Positions 7,319 to 15,414 of a stretch of 26,492 bases of DNA are shown here, piece after piece (position 1 is the first letter of the stretch; each line of letters begins with the position of its first letter). The notes beneath the pieces were generated by a model, which saw only the letters and a program-made list of their open reading frames with translations, did not search any database and was not told the origin of the DNA. The stretch comes from Thermodesulfovibrionales bacterium (lineage in GTDB: Bacteria; Nitrospirota; Thermodesulfovibrionia; Thermodesulfovibrionales; SM23-35), in assembly GCA_022865525.1 (NCBI GenBank), contig JALHSV010000432.1, forward strand, positions 1-26,492. Reading direction: 5' to 3'. Position numbers and translations under genes: made by a program.

Positions 7319-8546
7319 GGTCATTCATATAATGGATCATGCTCCAGCTTATGAGGAGTACGCTGATAAGCCACGGCCCCAATATAATTGGGAAACACCA
7401 GGTGGAAATTGGGTGGGAATATGGGGATATGACTGGGCGGATTTGCTGGCCGTTGAAGTGCGAAAAATAAACGATAATTGTGTTCATGAAATCTGGCAGC
7501 CGGACCTGCGGGCGGACAAAATATACAGACAGGAAATATTCCCGGGAGTCGTGCACCGATTGATACCCGTAAGTTCAAGGCGGGTTCGCTTCGGCTTAAA
7601 GAATGTCGATCGCCTTGATTTTTCAAATATGATTTCAGAGTTGAAGCGAATAGATGACCATGGCCGGATCATAATTCAGATAAATGATTTTCGTTTGCTG
7701 AAGCTTTTGAGGGCATCCGGAAACATGGACAAGATCGTTTTCAGTTTCATGGGCGACATCACAATTCCAGCCCGGCGTCTTTTTGCGCTCACGAAAAACA
7801 TTCCCTCAAAAATAAACTTGATAAAGGAGCATTGGGATTTTAAAAAGTATGTCGGCACTCTTTCGGCAATGACTTACATGAATGACAGAAATTTGGGCTT
7901 ATTGAAGCGCTTTTACCGGGGACCGCTCGAAAAGATCACCATGGGGGTGGATTTTGACTATTGGCGAAAGTTGGACCAGCACGCATGCCGCAGGGATCTT
8001 CAGCTTCCACTTCAGCGCAAGATACTTTTTACTAGTTCCAGATTGAATGAATTGAAGCAGGTCGATCGATTCATTCAAGTTTTAAATCGTTTGAGCGATC
8101 AGCACGATTTTCAATTCGTGGTGAGCGGCCACGGTACGAGAAACTATGAAGATCATTTGCTTTCCCTGGCAAGGCCCCTGCGTGAGCAGAAACAAATTGA
8201 GTTTGTCGGCTATATCGGGGATGATCAATTGCTGAAATACTATGGCGCCTGCGATCTGTTCGTCCTGACCTCACTTTCGGAAGGAGCATCGGTCTCGGTC
8301 ATCAAGGCGCTGGCGTGCGAGACCCCGGTCTTCACAACCGCTGTGGGCAACACGGCCGAGGTGCTGCAGGAAAACGATGCCGGAGTGGTTGTTCCGAAGA
8401 AAGACTATTCTTCCTGGCAAAGGCATTTGGAGTGTTTTCTCTCCGGAGGGCCGATCACGAGTCTTCCAGCCGCTATCGCCAGGGAGCACTACCACTGGCC
8501 CAATGTTGCCATAAAATTTAACGATCTATATCAAAGCGTGGTTTAA
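7299..8546 (+). CDS. GT-B glycosyltransferase, family 4-like
   Basis: A 415-residue protein overlapping the preceding gene by 20 bp. I keep the first ATG because KVIHIMDHAP reads as the first beta strand of the Rossmann domain; ATG 7332, preceded by TAAGG, is the alternative and would drop 11 residues. The C-terminal domain contains FTSSRLNELKQVDRFIQVL (the usual R-x4-K donor-phosphate region, about 246-264), FVVSGHGT and DLFVLTSLSEG, then SVSVIKALACETPVF. In the EX7E motif the first Glu is present (E328), but the second position is Lys 336. It should add a sugar to the repeat unit in the cytoplasm. It differs too much from its upstream neighbour to be a recent duplicate, although both deviate at EX7E. 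Substrate unknown. Confidence 0.85.
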   Translation: MKKYIGKVIHIMDHAPAYEEYADKPRPQYNWETPGGNWVGIWGYDWADLLAVEVRKINDNCVHEIWQPDLRADKIYRQEIFPGVVHRLIPVSSRRVRFGLKNVDRLDFSNMISELKRIDDHGRIIIQINDFRLLKLLRASGNMDKIVFSFMGDITIPARRLFALTKNIPSKINLIKEHWDFKKYVGTLSAMTYMNDRNLGLLKRFYRGPLEKITMGVDFDYWRKLDQHACRRDLQLPLQRKILFTSSRLNELKQVDRFIQVLNRLSDQHDFQFVVSGHGTRNYEDHLLSLARPLREQKQIEFVGYIGDDQLLKYYGACDLFVLTSLSEGASVSVIKALACETPVFTTAVGNTAEVLQENDAGVVVPKKDYSSWQRHLECFLSGGPITSLPAAIAREHYHWPNVAIKFNDLYQSVV

Positions 8547-9530
8547 ATGAAAAAAGCGAAAAAGATCCTGATCACCGGGGCGGGGGGATTCATCGGCTCG
8601 CACCTGGTGGAAAAATGCCTCAAGTCGGGGGCGAGCGTCCGGGCATTCGTCCGCTACAATTCCCGCAACCATTGGGGATGGCTGGACGATCCGGTCGTGC
8701 GAGGCAATTGCGAGATCATTTGCGGCGACATCCGCGATTTTGATTCGGTCAGCAGGGCCATGGAGGACTGCGGGACGGTATTCCATCTTGCCGCCCTGAT
8801 CGGCATTCCGTATTCCTATGTATCGCCCCTGGCGTATATCAAAACCAATATCGAGGGAACGTACAATGTGCTGGAGGCCTGCAGGAAGCAGCAACCGGAC
8901 AATATCGTCATCACTTCCACGAGCGAAGTGTACGGAACCGCCCAGTACGTTCCCATCGACGAAAAGCATCCGCTGATCGGACAATCACCATACTCGGCTT
9001 CCAAGATCGCCGCGGATCAATTGGCCTTGAGTTACTGCCGGTCCTTTTCCCTGCCGGTGAAAATTGTACGCCCCTTCAACACGTTCGGTCCCCGGCAATC
9101 GGCCCGCGCCGTCATCCCCAATTTAATCATCCAGATGCTGAAGGGCGAAAAAAAACTGCGCGTGGGCAATTTGACCCCGACCCGCGATTTCACCTATGTA
9201 GAGGACACGGTTGCAGGTTTTATCGAAATCGCCGCCTGTGAGAAATTGATCGGTGAGGTCACCAATATCGGCATGGGCAATGAGATTTCAATTGAAGATT
9301 TGGCCAAGATGATTGCAGCAGTTCTGGGAGTCGACGTTCCATTCGCCGTCGAAACCCAGCGCGTTCGACCGGAAGCCAGTGAAGTGGAGCGCCTGCTTTG
9401 CGATAATGCCAAGATCAAGGTCAATACGGATTGGCAGCCCCGGTTCACGCTGGAGGCCGGCATCGAAAAAACGATCGCCTGGATCAAAGGCAATTTGGCG
9501 ATTTTCAAATCGGAGTTGTACAATGTCTAA
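8547..9530 (+). CDS. legB: LegB-like NAD-dependent nucleotide-sugar 4,6-dehydratase
   Basis: A 327-residue extended SDR whose ATG directly abuts the preceding stop. TGAGGFIG (10-17) is the NAD-binding glycine motif and YSASK (149-153) the catalytic Tyr/Lys; STSEVYG (124-130) supplies the conserved Ser or Thr. Three stretches match what I remember of the LegB family better than generic epimerases: VRYNSRNHWGWLD near residue 40, YVPIDEKHPL near 134-143, and RPFNTFGPRQSARAVIP. The family converts a GDP- or UDP-N-acetylglucosamine to its 4-keto-6-deoxy form, the first committed step toward legionaminic acid or related 6-deoxy amino sugars. The overlapping downstream nucleotidyltransferase would supply the nucleotide sugar. 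GC-rich, unlike the gene that follows. GDP-mannose 4,6-dehydratase is the main alternative but fits less well. Confidence 0.78.
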   Translation: MKKAKKILITGAGGFIGSHLVEKCLKSGASVRAFVRYNSRNHWGWLDDPVVRGNCEIICGDIRDFDSVSRAMEDCGTVFHLAALIGIPYSYVSPLAYIKTNIEGTYNVLEACRKQQPDNIVITSTSEVYGTAQYVPIDEKHPLIGQSPYSASKIAADQLALSYCRSFSLPVKIVRPFNTFGPRQSARAVIPNLIIQMLKGEKKLRVGNLTPTRDFTYVEDTVAGFIEIAACEKLIGEVTNIGMGNEISIEDLAKMIAAVLGVDVPFAVETQRVRPEASEVERLLCDNAKIKVNTDWQPRFTLEAGIEKTIAWIKGNLAIFKSELYNV

Positions 9531-10230
9531 AAGCTTGACTGCCGTGATCCTGGCTGGGGGAAAGGGGACTCGCTTAAAGCCATTTACGGTCAATTTTCCA
9601 AAACCGCTGATGCCGGTCAATGACAAACCGATACTAGAAATCATCATTCGACAACTCTGTAAAAACAATTTCAAGGAAATAATCATTGCTATCGGGCATA
9701 TGGGTGAGATGATACGCCTCTATTTTCAGGACGGTCGAAAATTCGGTGTGAACATTACTTATTCGTCTGAAGACCATCCGCTGGGCACCGCCGGGCCGCT
9801 TTTTTCGCTAAAAGACTCCTTGAAGGAAACTTTTTTGCTGATGAACGGCGATGTTTTGGCCGATATCAATTTCAATGATATGCTGGAATTTCATAAACAA
9901 AATCGTGACCAGGCCACGATTGGCCTAGCCAAGCGAATGGTACATGTTGATTTCGGCGTGGTCGATTTGAATGAAATGTCGGAATTTCAAAAATGGACGG
10001 AAAAGCCCGATTTGGAATACCTGGTCAGCATGGGCATTTATTTTATGGAACCCGAGGTCATCGCCCATATTCCTCCCGGAAAGTTTTTCAACTTGCCCGA
10101 TTTGATCGTCAAATTGAAAAAGGACAAACAAAAGGTCAAGGGATTCCTGCATAATGGCTATTGGCTCGATATCGGACGGCCCGAAGATTACGAAAAAGCC
10201 TGTAACGAATTCGAGAATCTCAAATTATAA
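9523..10230 (+). CDS. Sugar-1-phosphate nucleotidyltransferase (PtmE/RmlA-like core, no CBS domains)
   Basis: A 235-residue protein starting at ATG 9523, which overlaps the legB stop by 8 bp and has CGGAG seven bases upstream; an open frame extending to 9313 is only the legB shadow. LAGGKGTRLKP (10-20) is the nucleotide-binding loop, FPKPLMP (25-31) carries the conserved Lys, GTAGPL (88-93) and MNGD (107-110) are the sugar and metal sites, and GYWLDIGRPEDY closes the domain. It couples an NTP to a sugar 1-phosphate to give an NDP-sugar and pyrophosphate. The sequence resembles the catalytic domain of PtmE, the glucosamine-1-phosphate guanylyltransferase of the Campylobacter legionaminic acid pathway, but lacks the N-terminal CBS pair. 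GDP-mannose or CDP/dTDP-sugar formation cannot be excluded. More AT-rich than legB. Confidence 0.85.
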   Translation: MSKSLTAVILAGGKGTRLKPFTVNFPKPLMPVNDKPILEIIIRQLCKNNFKEIIIAIGHMGEMIRLYFQDGRKFGVNITYSSEDHPLGTAGPLFSLKDSLKETFLLMNGDVLADINFNDMLEFHKQNRDQATIGLAKRMVHVDFGVVDLNEMSEFQKWTEKPDLEYLVSMGIYFMEPEVIAHIPPGKFFNLPDLIVKLKKDKQKVKGFLHNGYWLDIGRPEDYEKACNEFENLKL

Positions 10231-11081
10231 TGCAAAAAACCTGTTTGGTAACGGGAAGCCGCGGTTTTGTCGGTCGGTCTTTGGTTGCGGCCCTGAAAGA
10301 CAATGATTGGGAAGTTATTGGGGCCGATATCGAAACAGGATGCGACGTAACGCGCTGGGAAATCGCCAAAGAGCTTAAAAAAGCAGACTGCATAATCCAT
10401 CTGGCAGCGCGATCATATGTCCCCGAATCTTTCACTGATCCCCGCGGTTATTATGAGGACAATATCCTGTCTACCATAAACGCCCTGGAATTGGCACGTC
10501 TGTGGAAAGCCAAGTTCATTTTTGCCAGTTCTTATGTTTACGGCCAACCTCAATATCTGCCAATAGATGAAAAACATCCTCTGCTGGGATTAAACCCCTA
10601 TGCGCAAAGCAAACTGCTATGCGAACAATTATGTGAAAGTTACTCACGGCACTTTAAAGTGAAAACCATCGCTTTGCGGTTTTTTAATATATACGGCCCC
10701 GGTCAAAGCGATAAATTTCTTATATCCTCGATCGCCTTGCAATCGCGACGAGGGCGGATCGTTCTTTCGGATCCGGAGCCGCGCCGTGATTATGTTCATG
10801 TCGATGACGTCGTTCTGGCCTATTTGCGAGCATTGGAGTATGAGCCTGAAGGTTTTGAGGTTTTTAATATCGGATCGGGGGTGAGTCATTCGGTACGCGA
10901 GGTCGTCGATCTGTTTGTTAAATTTTCAGAAAAAAAAATTCCGGTTCAATTCCTCGGCAAACAGCGGGAAGCGGAGATTGCCGAGACACGCTCCAATTGC
11001 CAAAAAGCTCAACAATATCTGAATTGGTCGGCGCGGATTGATTTTGAAACCGGGCTCAGGCAGCTGGCGGCGCTGACATGA
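10230..11081 (+). CDS. NAD(P)-dependent nucleotide-sugar epimerase/reductase (extended SDR)
   Basis: A 283-residue protein with a TAATG overlap to the nucleotidyltransferase. TGSRGFVG (8-15) binds the dinucleotide, SSYVYG follows the central strand, and YAQSK (124-128) is the catalytic pair. RDYVHVDDVVLAYLRAL and FNIGSG are the standard C-terminal substrate-domain features. It is shorter than typical UDP-glucose 4-epimerases (about 310-340 residues), mainly because the region after the first Rossmann turns is compact, as in GDP-4-keto-6-deoxymannose reductases. It shares the unusual stretch PIDEKHPLLG with the LegB-like protein two genes upstream, so the two are likely paralogues. A reasonable inference is that it reduces or epimerises the 4-keto product made by the LegB-like enzyme, giving a three-gene NDP-sugar route. 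The exact reaction is not determined by sequence. Confidence 0.82.
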   Translation: MQKTCLVTGSRGFVGRSLVAALKDNDWEVIGADIETGCDVTRWEIAKELKKADCIIHLAARSYVPESFTDPRGYYEDNILSTINALELARLWKAKFIFASSYVYGQPQYLPIDEKHPLLGLNPYAQSKLLCEQLCESYSRHFKVKTIALRFFNIYGPGQSDKFLISSIALQSRRGRIVLSDPEPRRDYVHVDDVVLAYLRALEYEPEGFEVFNIGSGVSHSVREVVDLFVKFSEKKIPVQFLGKQREAEIAETRSNCQKAQQYLNWSARIDFETGLRQLAALT

Positions 11082-11096
11082 ATATGTGATTTTACC

Positions 11097-12035
11097 ATGC
11101 TAAACGGATCCATTCATCCGAAAGTAATAGTGCTCATCCTCAGTTATAACGGGAAGCACTTGCTCGAAGACAGCATCTCTTCTTATCTGGCTAATGGTTA
11201 TCCTGATTTTTCAGTCGTTGTCATTGATAACGGCTCGACCGATGGCAGCAAGGAATATGTTGAGCGAAACTATCCAGAAGTCAAGGTCCTTCGCACTGAC
11301 GTGAATCTTAAGTATTCCGGTGGATTTAATTTTGGCATGCAGTATGCGTTCAATGAAAAAAAAGCGGATTATGTGTTGGTGACCAACAATGACGTGAAAG
11401 CTGACAAGAATGTGATCAAAGAGCTGGTAAAGGTAGCCGAAAGCGATCCGCAGATCGGATTTGTCACCGGGAAGGTGTATTTTTACGACAGGCCCGATAC
11501 CCTTCAGACTGTGGGGAAATCCGAAGACCCGATCCGCTGGAATGGCGATCACATTGGCAACCGGGAAAAGGACGTCGGACAATACGAGCAAGTTGCCGAG
11601 CGAATTTTTACCGATGACATATTCACCTTGGTCCGCCGGTCAGTTTATAAAAAAGTGGGAGGTTACAACACGGCATTCGCCTTCCAGGCCGAAGAGTATG
11701 ATTGGCAGGCGCGCGCGAAAAAAATGGGCTTCAAGATCTATTACACGCCTTTGGCCAAGATCTGGCACAAGGAAAGCATGACGATCGGCAAAAATTCTGC
11801 CTTCAAGGCCTATTACGATGCCCGCAATCCCATGCTGGTCATTTTGCTGCACAAGCCGGTGGATTATTTCCGCAGATATGTCCGGCATCATTTTTACCGC
11901 AGTGTTCTTAGAAGTTCGCTGGTCAATCTGAAGCAATTGCATCCGCTTGTGTCTTTCGCGATCTGGCGGGGGTTCTTTTCCGGGATTGCCTGGGGAATAA
12001 AAAATAACAAGTTCAGCATCAGGCATTTTATTTGA
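11097..12035 (+). CDS. Family 2 glycosyltransferase, WbbL rhamnosyltransferase-like
   Basis: A 312-residue GT-A fold protein. VIVLILSYNGK and VVIDNGSTDGS (41-51) form the nucleotide-binding half, and TNNDV (96-100) is the DXD-equivalent metal site. FTLVRRSVYKKVGGYN and EEYDWQARAKKMGF (199-212) are the usual acceptor and catalytic-base region of the WbbL-type branch. ATG 11097 has no clear ribosome site, and two nearby ATGs (11078, 11084) are out of frame. This branch inverts configuration, often with dTDP-rhamnose as donor, but the DXD variation means the donor is only a guess. It begins 15 bp after the epimerase gene and opens a run of three glycosyltransferases. A hydrophobic C-terminus (about residues 260-300) may attach it to the membrane. 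Confidence 0.88.
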   Translation: MLNGSIHPKVIVLILSYNGKHLLEDSISSYLANGYPDFSVVVIDNGSTDGSKEYVERNYPEVKVLRTDVNLKYSGGFNFGMQYAFNEKKADYVLVTNNDVKADKNVIKELVKVAESDPQIGFVTGKVYFYDRPDTLQTVGKSEDPIRWNGDHIGNREKDVGQYEQVAERIFTDDIFTLVRRSVYKKVGGYNTAFAFQAEEYDWQARAKKMGFKIYYTPLAKIWHKESMTIGKNSAFKAYYDARNPMLVILLHKPVDYFRRYVRHHFYRSVLRSSLVNLKQLHPLVSFAIWRGFFSGIAWGIKNNKFSIRHFI

Positions 12036-12082
12036 TCGAATAACTTCAACACCCCACGATGCGGAATCGGGAACACGAAATC

Positions 12083-13237
12083 ATGAAAGTCGCTTATATC
12101 AGTTTCGGCCATGTCGATGTCACCCTGCCGCTTGTGAAGCATTTATTGAAATATGTTCAGGCTGACCTGTTTCTTGTGTTTGCCAAGAACAAGAAATGTG
12201 AAAGCATTATCGATTTTACGGGCGTCGATGTCGCCGAAGGTTTTCTGCCTGCCGATAGAGTAACCAGGGTCGTTGGCAACGAAATCATTGATTACATGGG
12301 AAGCGCCAATAATATCAACGTGTTTGTTTATAGGAATTTGAAGTCTTACGGGTTCAAAAATATATTATTGTCTTTCCAATTGGCAGGGCTTCTTAAAAAA
12401 AGCAACTACGACTGCATTCATTTCAGCGGCAATGACCTGGCGCAATTTTGGCTGTCGCTCTTTTCCCGGAAAATTCCCAAGATTCATACGATCCATGATT
12501 TGATCTCGCATTCCGGCGAGAAAAACAAGTGGGCGGAACGCTACAATCGCCATCTCTTGAACTCGCATGCCCAGATCATTTTGCATGCAAAAGCGAGTGC
12601 TCCCAGGGCAAGAGATGAGAAACGCATCCACATCATCTATTACGGCCCCTTGGAAGTGTATCGGATGTGGCGGCATAAGGGCATTAGCGAAAACCCGCAT
12701 ACCATACTTTTCTTTGGTCGCTTGTCTCCCTACAAGGGAGTGGAATATTTGCTGGAGGCAATCCCATTAATAAAAATGAAGGTTCCCGGACTGCGCGTGA
12801 TTATTGCCGGAAGCGGTGAAATGAAGTTTGCCGGCATTGATATCGTCAACGATGAATCTGTTTTGCTAATCCAAAAACGCCTTGACAATAACGATCTGGC
12901 AGGCTTGATTCAAAAAGCATCATTGGTCGTCTGCCCGTATACCGATGCCACGCAAAGCGGTGTGATCATGACGGCTTATGCGTTCAACAAGCCGGTCGTG
13001 GCGACCGCGGTGGGCGGGATTCCCGAAGTGGTCAGGGATGGCGAGACCGGGATGCTGGTGCCCCCGAGAGATCCTCAGGCGCTTGCGGAAGCGATCATCG
13101 AGCTTCTGAACGATGAAAGCAAAAGAAGCCGCATGGCGGAAGCAATCGGCCTGCTTTCAGGACAAGGGGAGTTTTCGTGGGATTGGATCGCCCAAAAGAC
13201 AGCTGCCGTATATGAAGCAGCCTGCGAATCATCATAA
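12083..13237 (+). CDS. GT4 glycosyltransferase (PYTxATQSG subgroup)
   Basis: A 384-residue protein starting at ATG 12083 (MKVAYISFGH), which gives the usual first strand of a GT-B enzyme; an in-frame ATG at 12059 would add eight residues and lacks a ribosome site. IHTIHDL near 135 is typical of the acceptor half. FFGRLSPYKGVEYL (210-223) carries the donor Arg and Lys, and CPYTDATQSGVIMTAYAFNKPVV (about 284-306, described rather than quoted as one motif) replaces the EX7E region: both Glu positions are absent, as in a recognised GT4 subgroup that has a TQSG signature instead. GGIPEVVRDGETGMLVPP is the standard donor-binding loop. It transfers an unknown sugar in the cytoplasm. A 47-bp gap, the largest in the window, separates it from the GT2 gene. 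Confidence 0.88.
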   Translation: MKVAYISFGHVDVTLPLVKHLLKYVQADLFLVFAKNKKCESIIDFTGVDVAEGFLPADRVTRVVGNEIIDYMGSANNINVFVYRNLKSYGFKNILLSFQLAGLLKKSNYDCIHFSGNDLAQFWLSLFSRKIPKIHTIHDLISHSGEKNKWAERYNRHLLNSHAQIILHAKASAPRARDEKRIHIIYYGPLEVYRMWRHKGISENPHTILFFGRLSPYKGVEYLLEAIPLIKMKVPGLRVIIAGSGEMKFAGIDIVNDESVLLIQKRLDNNDLAGLIQKASLVVCPYTDATQSGVIMTAYAFNKPVVATAVGGIPEVVRDGETGMLVPPRDPQALAEAIIELLNDESKRSRMAEAIGLLSGQGEFSWDWIAQKTAAVYEAACESS

Positions 13238-13276
13238 TGACTCTCGAGATAATCGTGAAATCGGCATAGTTGGAAG

Positions 13277-14386
13277 ATGAAAATTCTATTCACAACCGAC
13301 TCGATCCAGAGGGGAGGCAAGGAAAGGCAAATGTTCCTTCTCTCCAGAGCGCTGATCAACGACGGGCATCATGTCGATATCCTGTCCCTGAAATTCCAAA
13401 CTCCGAATTTCGTCGCCGAATATGGCTTTCCTGAGAAGCAGCTGTTAATAAGCAAGGAAAGCGGCAAGCTCTCAATTTATAGATTTATAAGAGAAATCTA
13501 CAGGGAAAACGAATACGATATCGTCTTTGCCTGGGACCTGCAAACCGCACTGGTCGGACTGCTCAGCCATGGAAGGTTCAAGTTCATTTTCATCAACGGC
13601 TGCATCCAGCACGGCGTCCGCCTGTTCAAGGCGTCATTCCTGTTCCGGTCGCTGGTCTGCATGCTGTCGCCTTACGTCGTCGCCAATTCGCTGGCCGGCC
13701 TCAAGGCGAACAACCTGAAGCCGGGCCCGAGACGCTTTGTGCTTTACAATGGCATCGAGAATAAATTCAGGCAGAGCCTGGATGGGGAAAGCATTCGCCG
13801 AAGCCGCTGTGAACTGATTCCCGGCTACCGGGAGCGCCCCGGCAAGGTGTTCATATCCGTAGCCAACCTGGTCCCGTTCAAGGATTACGAAACGGTATTT
13901 AAAGCCATGAAAATGCTCAAGGAAAGTGTTCCGTTCTATTACTTGATAATGGGCGACGGCCCCTATCGTAAGCAGGTCGAATCGCAGATAGAAGAATCGG
14001 GCTTGAGGGAAAACGTGATGGTCCTCGGTCACAGGCAGAACGTCAGTGATTTTTTAGCCATTTCCGACTGTTTCATCCATTCCTCGAGAGGGGAGGGCGT
14101 ATCCAATGCCATCGTCGAGGCGATGGTCGCCGGATTGCCAGTTATCGCCACGCGCGTCGGTGGGATTCCGGAAACCGTTTTCCCCGGGTCTTCAATTCTT
14201 TTCGAATACAAGAATGCCAGGCAATTGAGGGAAATTCTCGAAAATATCGACCAACAGTTTCCGGATTTCGATAAAAACAGTGAAGCATACCAGGAACATT
14301 TAAAAAAGTTCTCCCTGGCTGAAATGGTCGATAATTTTCACGGGATCGTCCGCCAGGTCATAAAAGCGAGCCATCACCCATGCTGA
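13277..14386 (+). CDS. GT4 glycosyltransferase with canonical EX7E
   Basis: A 369-residue GT-B protein. MKILFTTDSIQRGGKERQ is the classic GT4 N-terminus with the glycine-rich acceptor-side loop (GGKER, 13-17). The C-terminal half has VANLVPFKDYETVFKAM (about 195-211, Lys 202 contacting the donor phosphates), LIMGDGPYR and RGEGVSNAIVEAMVAGLPVI, where E273 and E281 form an intact EX7E pair, then GGIPETV. The ATG is directly preceded by GGAAG, which is very close for a ribosome site; translation may rely on readthrough from the gene 39 bp upstream. It adds one sugar to the cytoplasmic lipid-linked unit. Donor unknown. It overlaps the deacetylase gene by 7 bp, which links it to the modification block. 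Confidence 0.9.
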   Translation: MKILFTTDSIQRGGKERQMFLLSRALINDGHHVDILSLKFQTPNFVAEYGFPEKQLLISKESGKLSIYRFIREIYRENEYDIVFAWDLQTALVGLLSHGRFKFIFINGCIQHGVRLFKASFLFRSLVCMLSPYVVANSLAGLKANNLKPGPRRFVLYNGIENKFRQSLDGESIRRSRCELIPGYRERPGKVFISVANLVPFKDYETVFKAMKMLKESVPFYYLIMGDGPYRKQVESQIEESGLRENVMVLGHRQNVSDFLAISDCFIHSSRGEGVSNAIVEAMVAGLPVIATRVGGIPETVFPGSSILFEYKNARQLREILENIDQQFPDFDKNSEAYQEHLKKFSLAEMVDNFHGIVRQVIKASHHPC

Positions 14387-15414
14387 TCCAGACTGCCAAG
14401 AACATATATTTTCGATTGCGCCGGATCATGCCTCCGATGGTAAGGGGAGCGAGCACGCGCATGCTTCATTATTGCCGCTTCAAGCCTACGGTCAATAAAA
14501 AGGCGAGTGGATATTTTGCAAAGGGCACCGTTGTTTTTTCTGCCGATTTCGAAATGGCCTGGGCATATCGCTATTCCAAAACGATCGCTGATTTTGAGGC
14601 AATGGCGCGGCGGGAAAGGGAACAGGTGCCGAAATTGCTCACGCTGTTCGCCGACCTGGATATCCCGGTCACGTGGGCGACCGTGGGCCATTTGTTTCTG
14701 AAGGAATGCTCAAAAAACAAATCGGGGTTGACGCACGATGAGATGACTCGGCCGCCCCATTTCAGCAACGAGCATTGGCGATTCGATCACGGGGATTGGT
14801 ACCAGCATGATCCCGGAACCGATTTACTGGAAAACCCTGAATGGTATGCCCCGGATCTGATCCGCATGATCAAGGATGCCCATCAAAGAAACGAGATCGC
14901 TTGCCACACGTTTTCTCATATCGATTTTTCTTACAAAAATTGCCCAAAGGAACTCGCGCTGGCCGAATTGAGTGTATGCAAACGCCTGGCCGCGGAATCG
15001 GGTTGCGAATTGACCAGCATGGTATTCCCGGGCGGAACTGCTGGGAACTACGAGTCATTGAAGGAATTGGGGTTCACCTGCTACCGGAAAAAAGCGCCGT
15101 TCGATATCGATGTGCCTAAAATTGACAAGCTGGGGCTGGTTTCCATCCCCTCCGGGCTCGGATTGGATCGGGATGCTTACGGTTGGAGCGCGGATTTCCA
15201 CATTAGGAAGTTTAGGAAGATTCTTGAATACGCATCAAAAAATAGGCAACTGTGCAGTTTCTGGTTTCACCCGTCTATGGACCCTTGGTATTTTGAAAAT
15301 GTCATGCCGAAAATTCTGCAAATAGTTAACGAGAGAGTGCGATCCGGGGATTTACTGGTTCAGACCATGAGCGAGCTTGCCCGCAACGTCAGCGCCAATG
15401 AATTTCACAATTAG
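14380..15414 (+). CDS. Polysaccharide deacetylase family protein (NodB-homology)
   Basis: A 344-residue protein overlapping the previous gene by 7 bp. It shows the NodB order of motifs: FSADFEMAW (53-61; D56 as the general base or metal-side Asp), HTFSH (176-180; the metal-binding HxxxH), FPGG (216-219) and WFHPSMD (295-301; H297). Motif 3 lacks the usual Arg of RxPxG. The insert between motifs 1 and 2 is long (about 115 residues, with several Trp and His), as in the subgroup found with exopolysaccharide operons. No signal peptide is evident, although the first 25 residues are basic, so it probably acts in the cytoplasm on a lipid-linked or nucleotide-linked N-acetyl sugar. Removing the acetyl group would expose an amine, which fits the amide-forming genes that follow. 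Substrate inferred. Confidence 0.85.
   Translation: MLIQTAKNIYFRLRRIMPPMVRGASTRMLHYCRFKPTVNKKASGYFAKGTVVFSADFEMAWAYRYSKTIADFEAMARREREQVPKLLTLFADLDIPVTWATVGHLFLKECSKNKSGLTHDEMTRPPHFSNEHWRFDHGDWYQHDPGTDLLENPEWYAPDLIRMIKDAHQRNEIACHTFSHIDFSYKNCPKELALAELSVCKRLAAESGCELTSMVFPGGTAGNYESLKELGFTCYRKKAPFDIDVPKIDKLGLVSIPSGLGLDRDAYGWSADFHIRKFRKILEYASKNRQLCSFWFHPSMDPWYFENVMPKILQIVNERVRSGDLLVQTMSELARNVSANEFHN

Noticed and set aside
9313..9522. N-terminal extension of the nucleotidyltransferase frame
   Set aside because: The extra 70 residues are basic and low in family likeness, and overlap legB; ATG 9523 has a good ribosome site and starts directly before the nucleotide-binding loop.
12036..12082. Promoter or terminator in the largest gap
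   Set aside because: No stable hairpin with a T-run and no convincing -35/-10 pair; too short and too ordinary to call.
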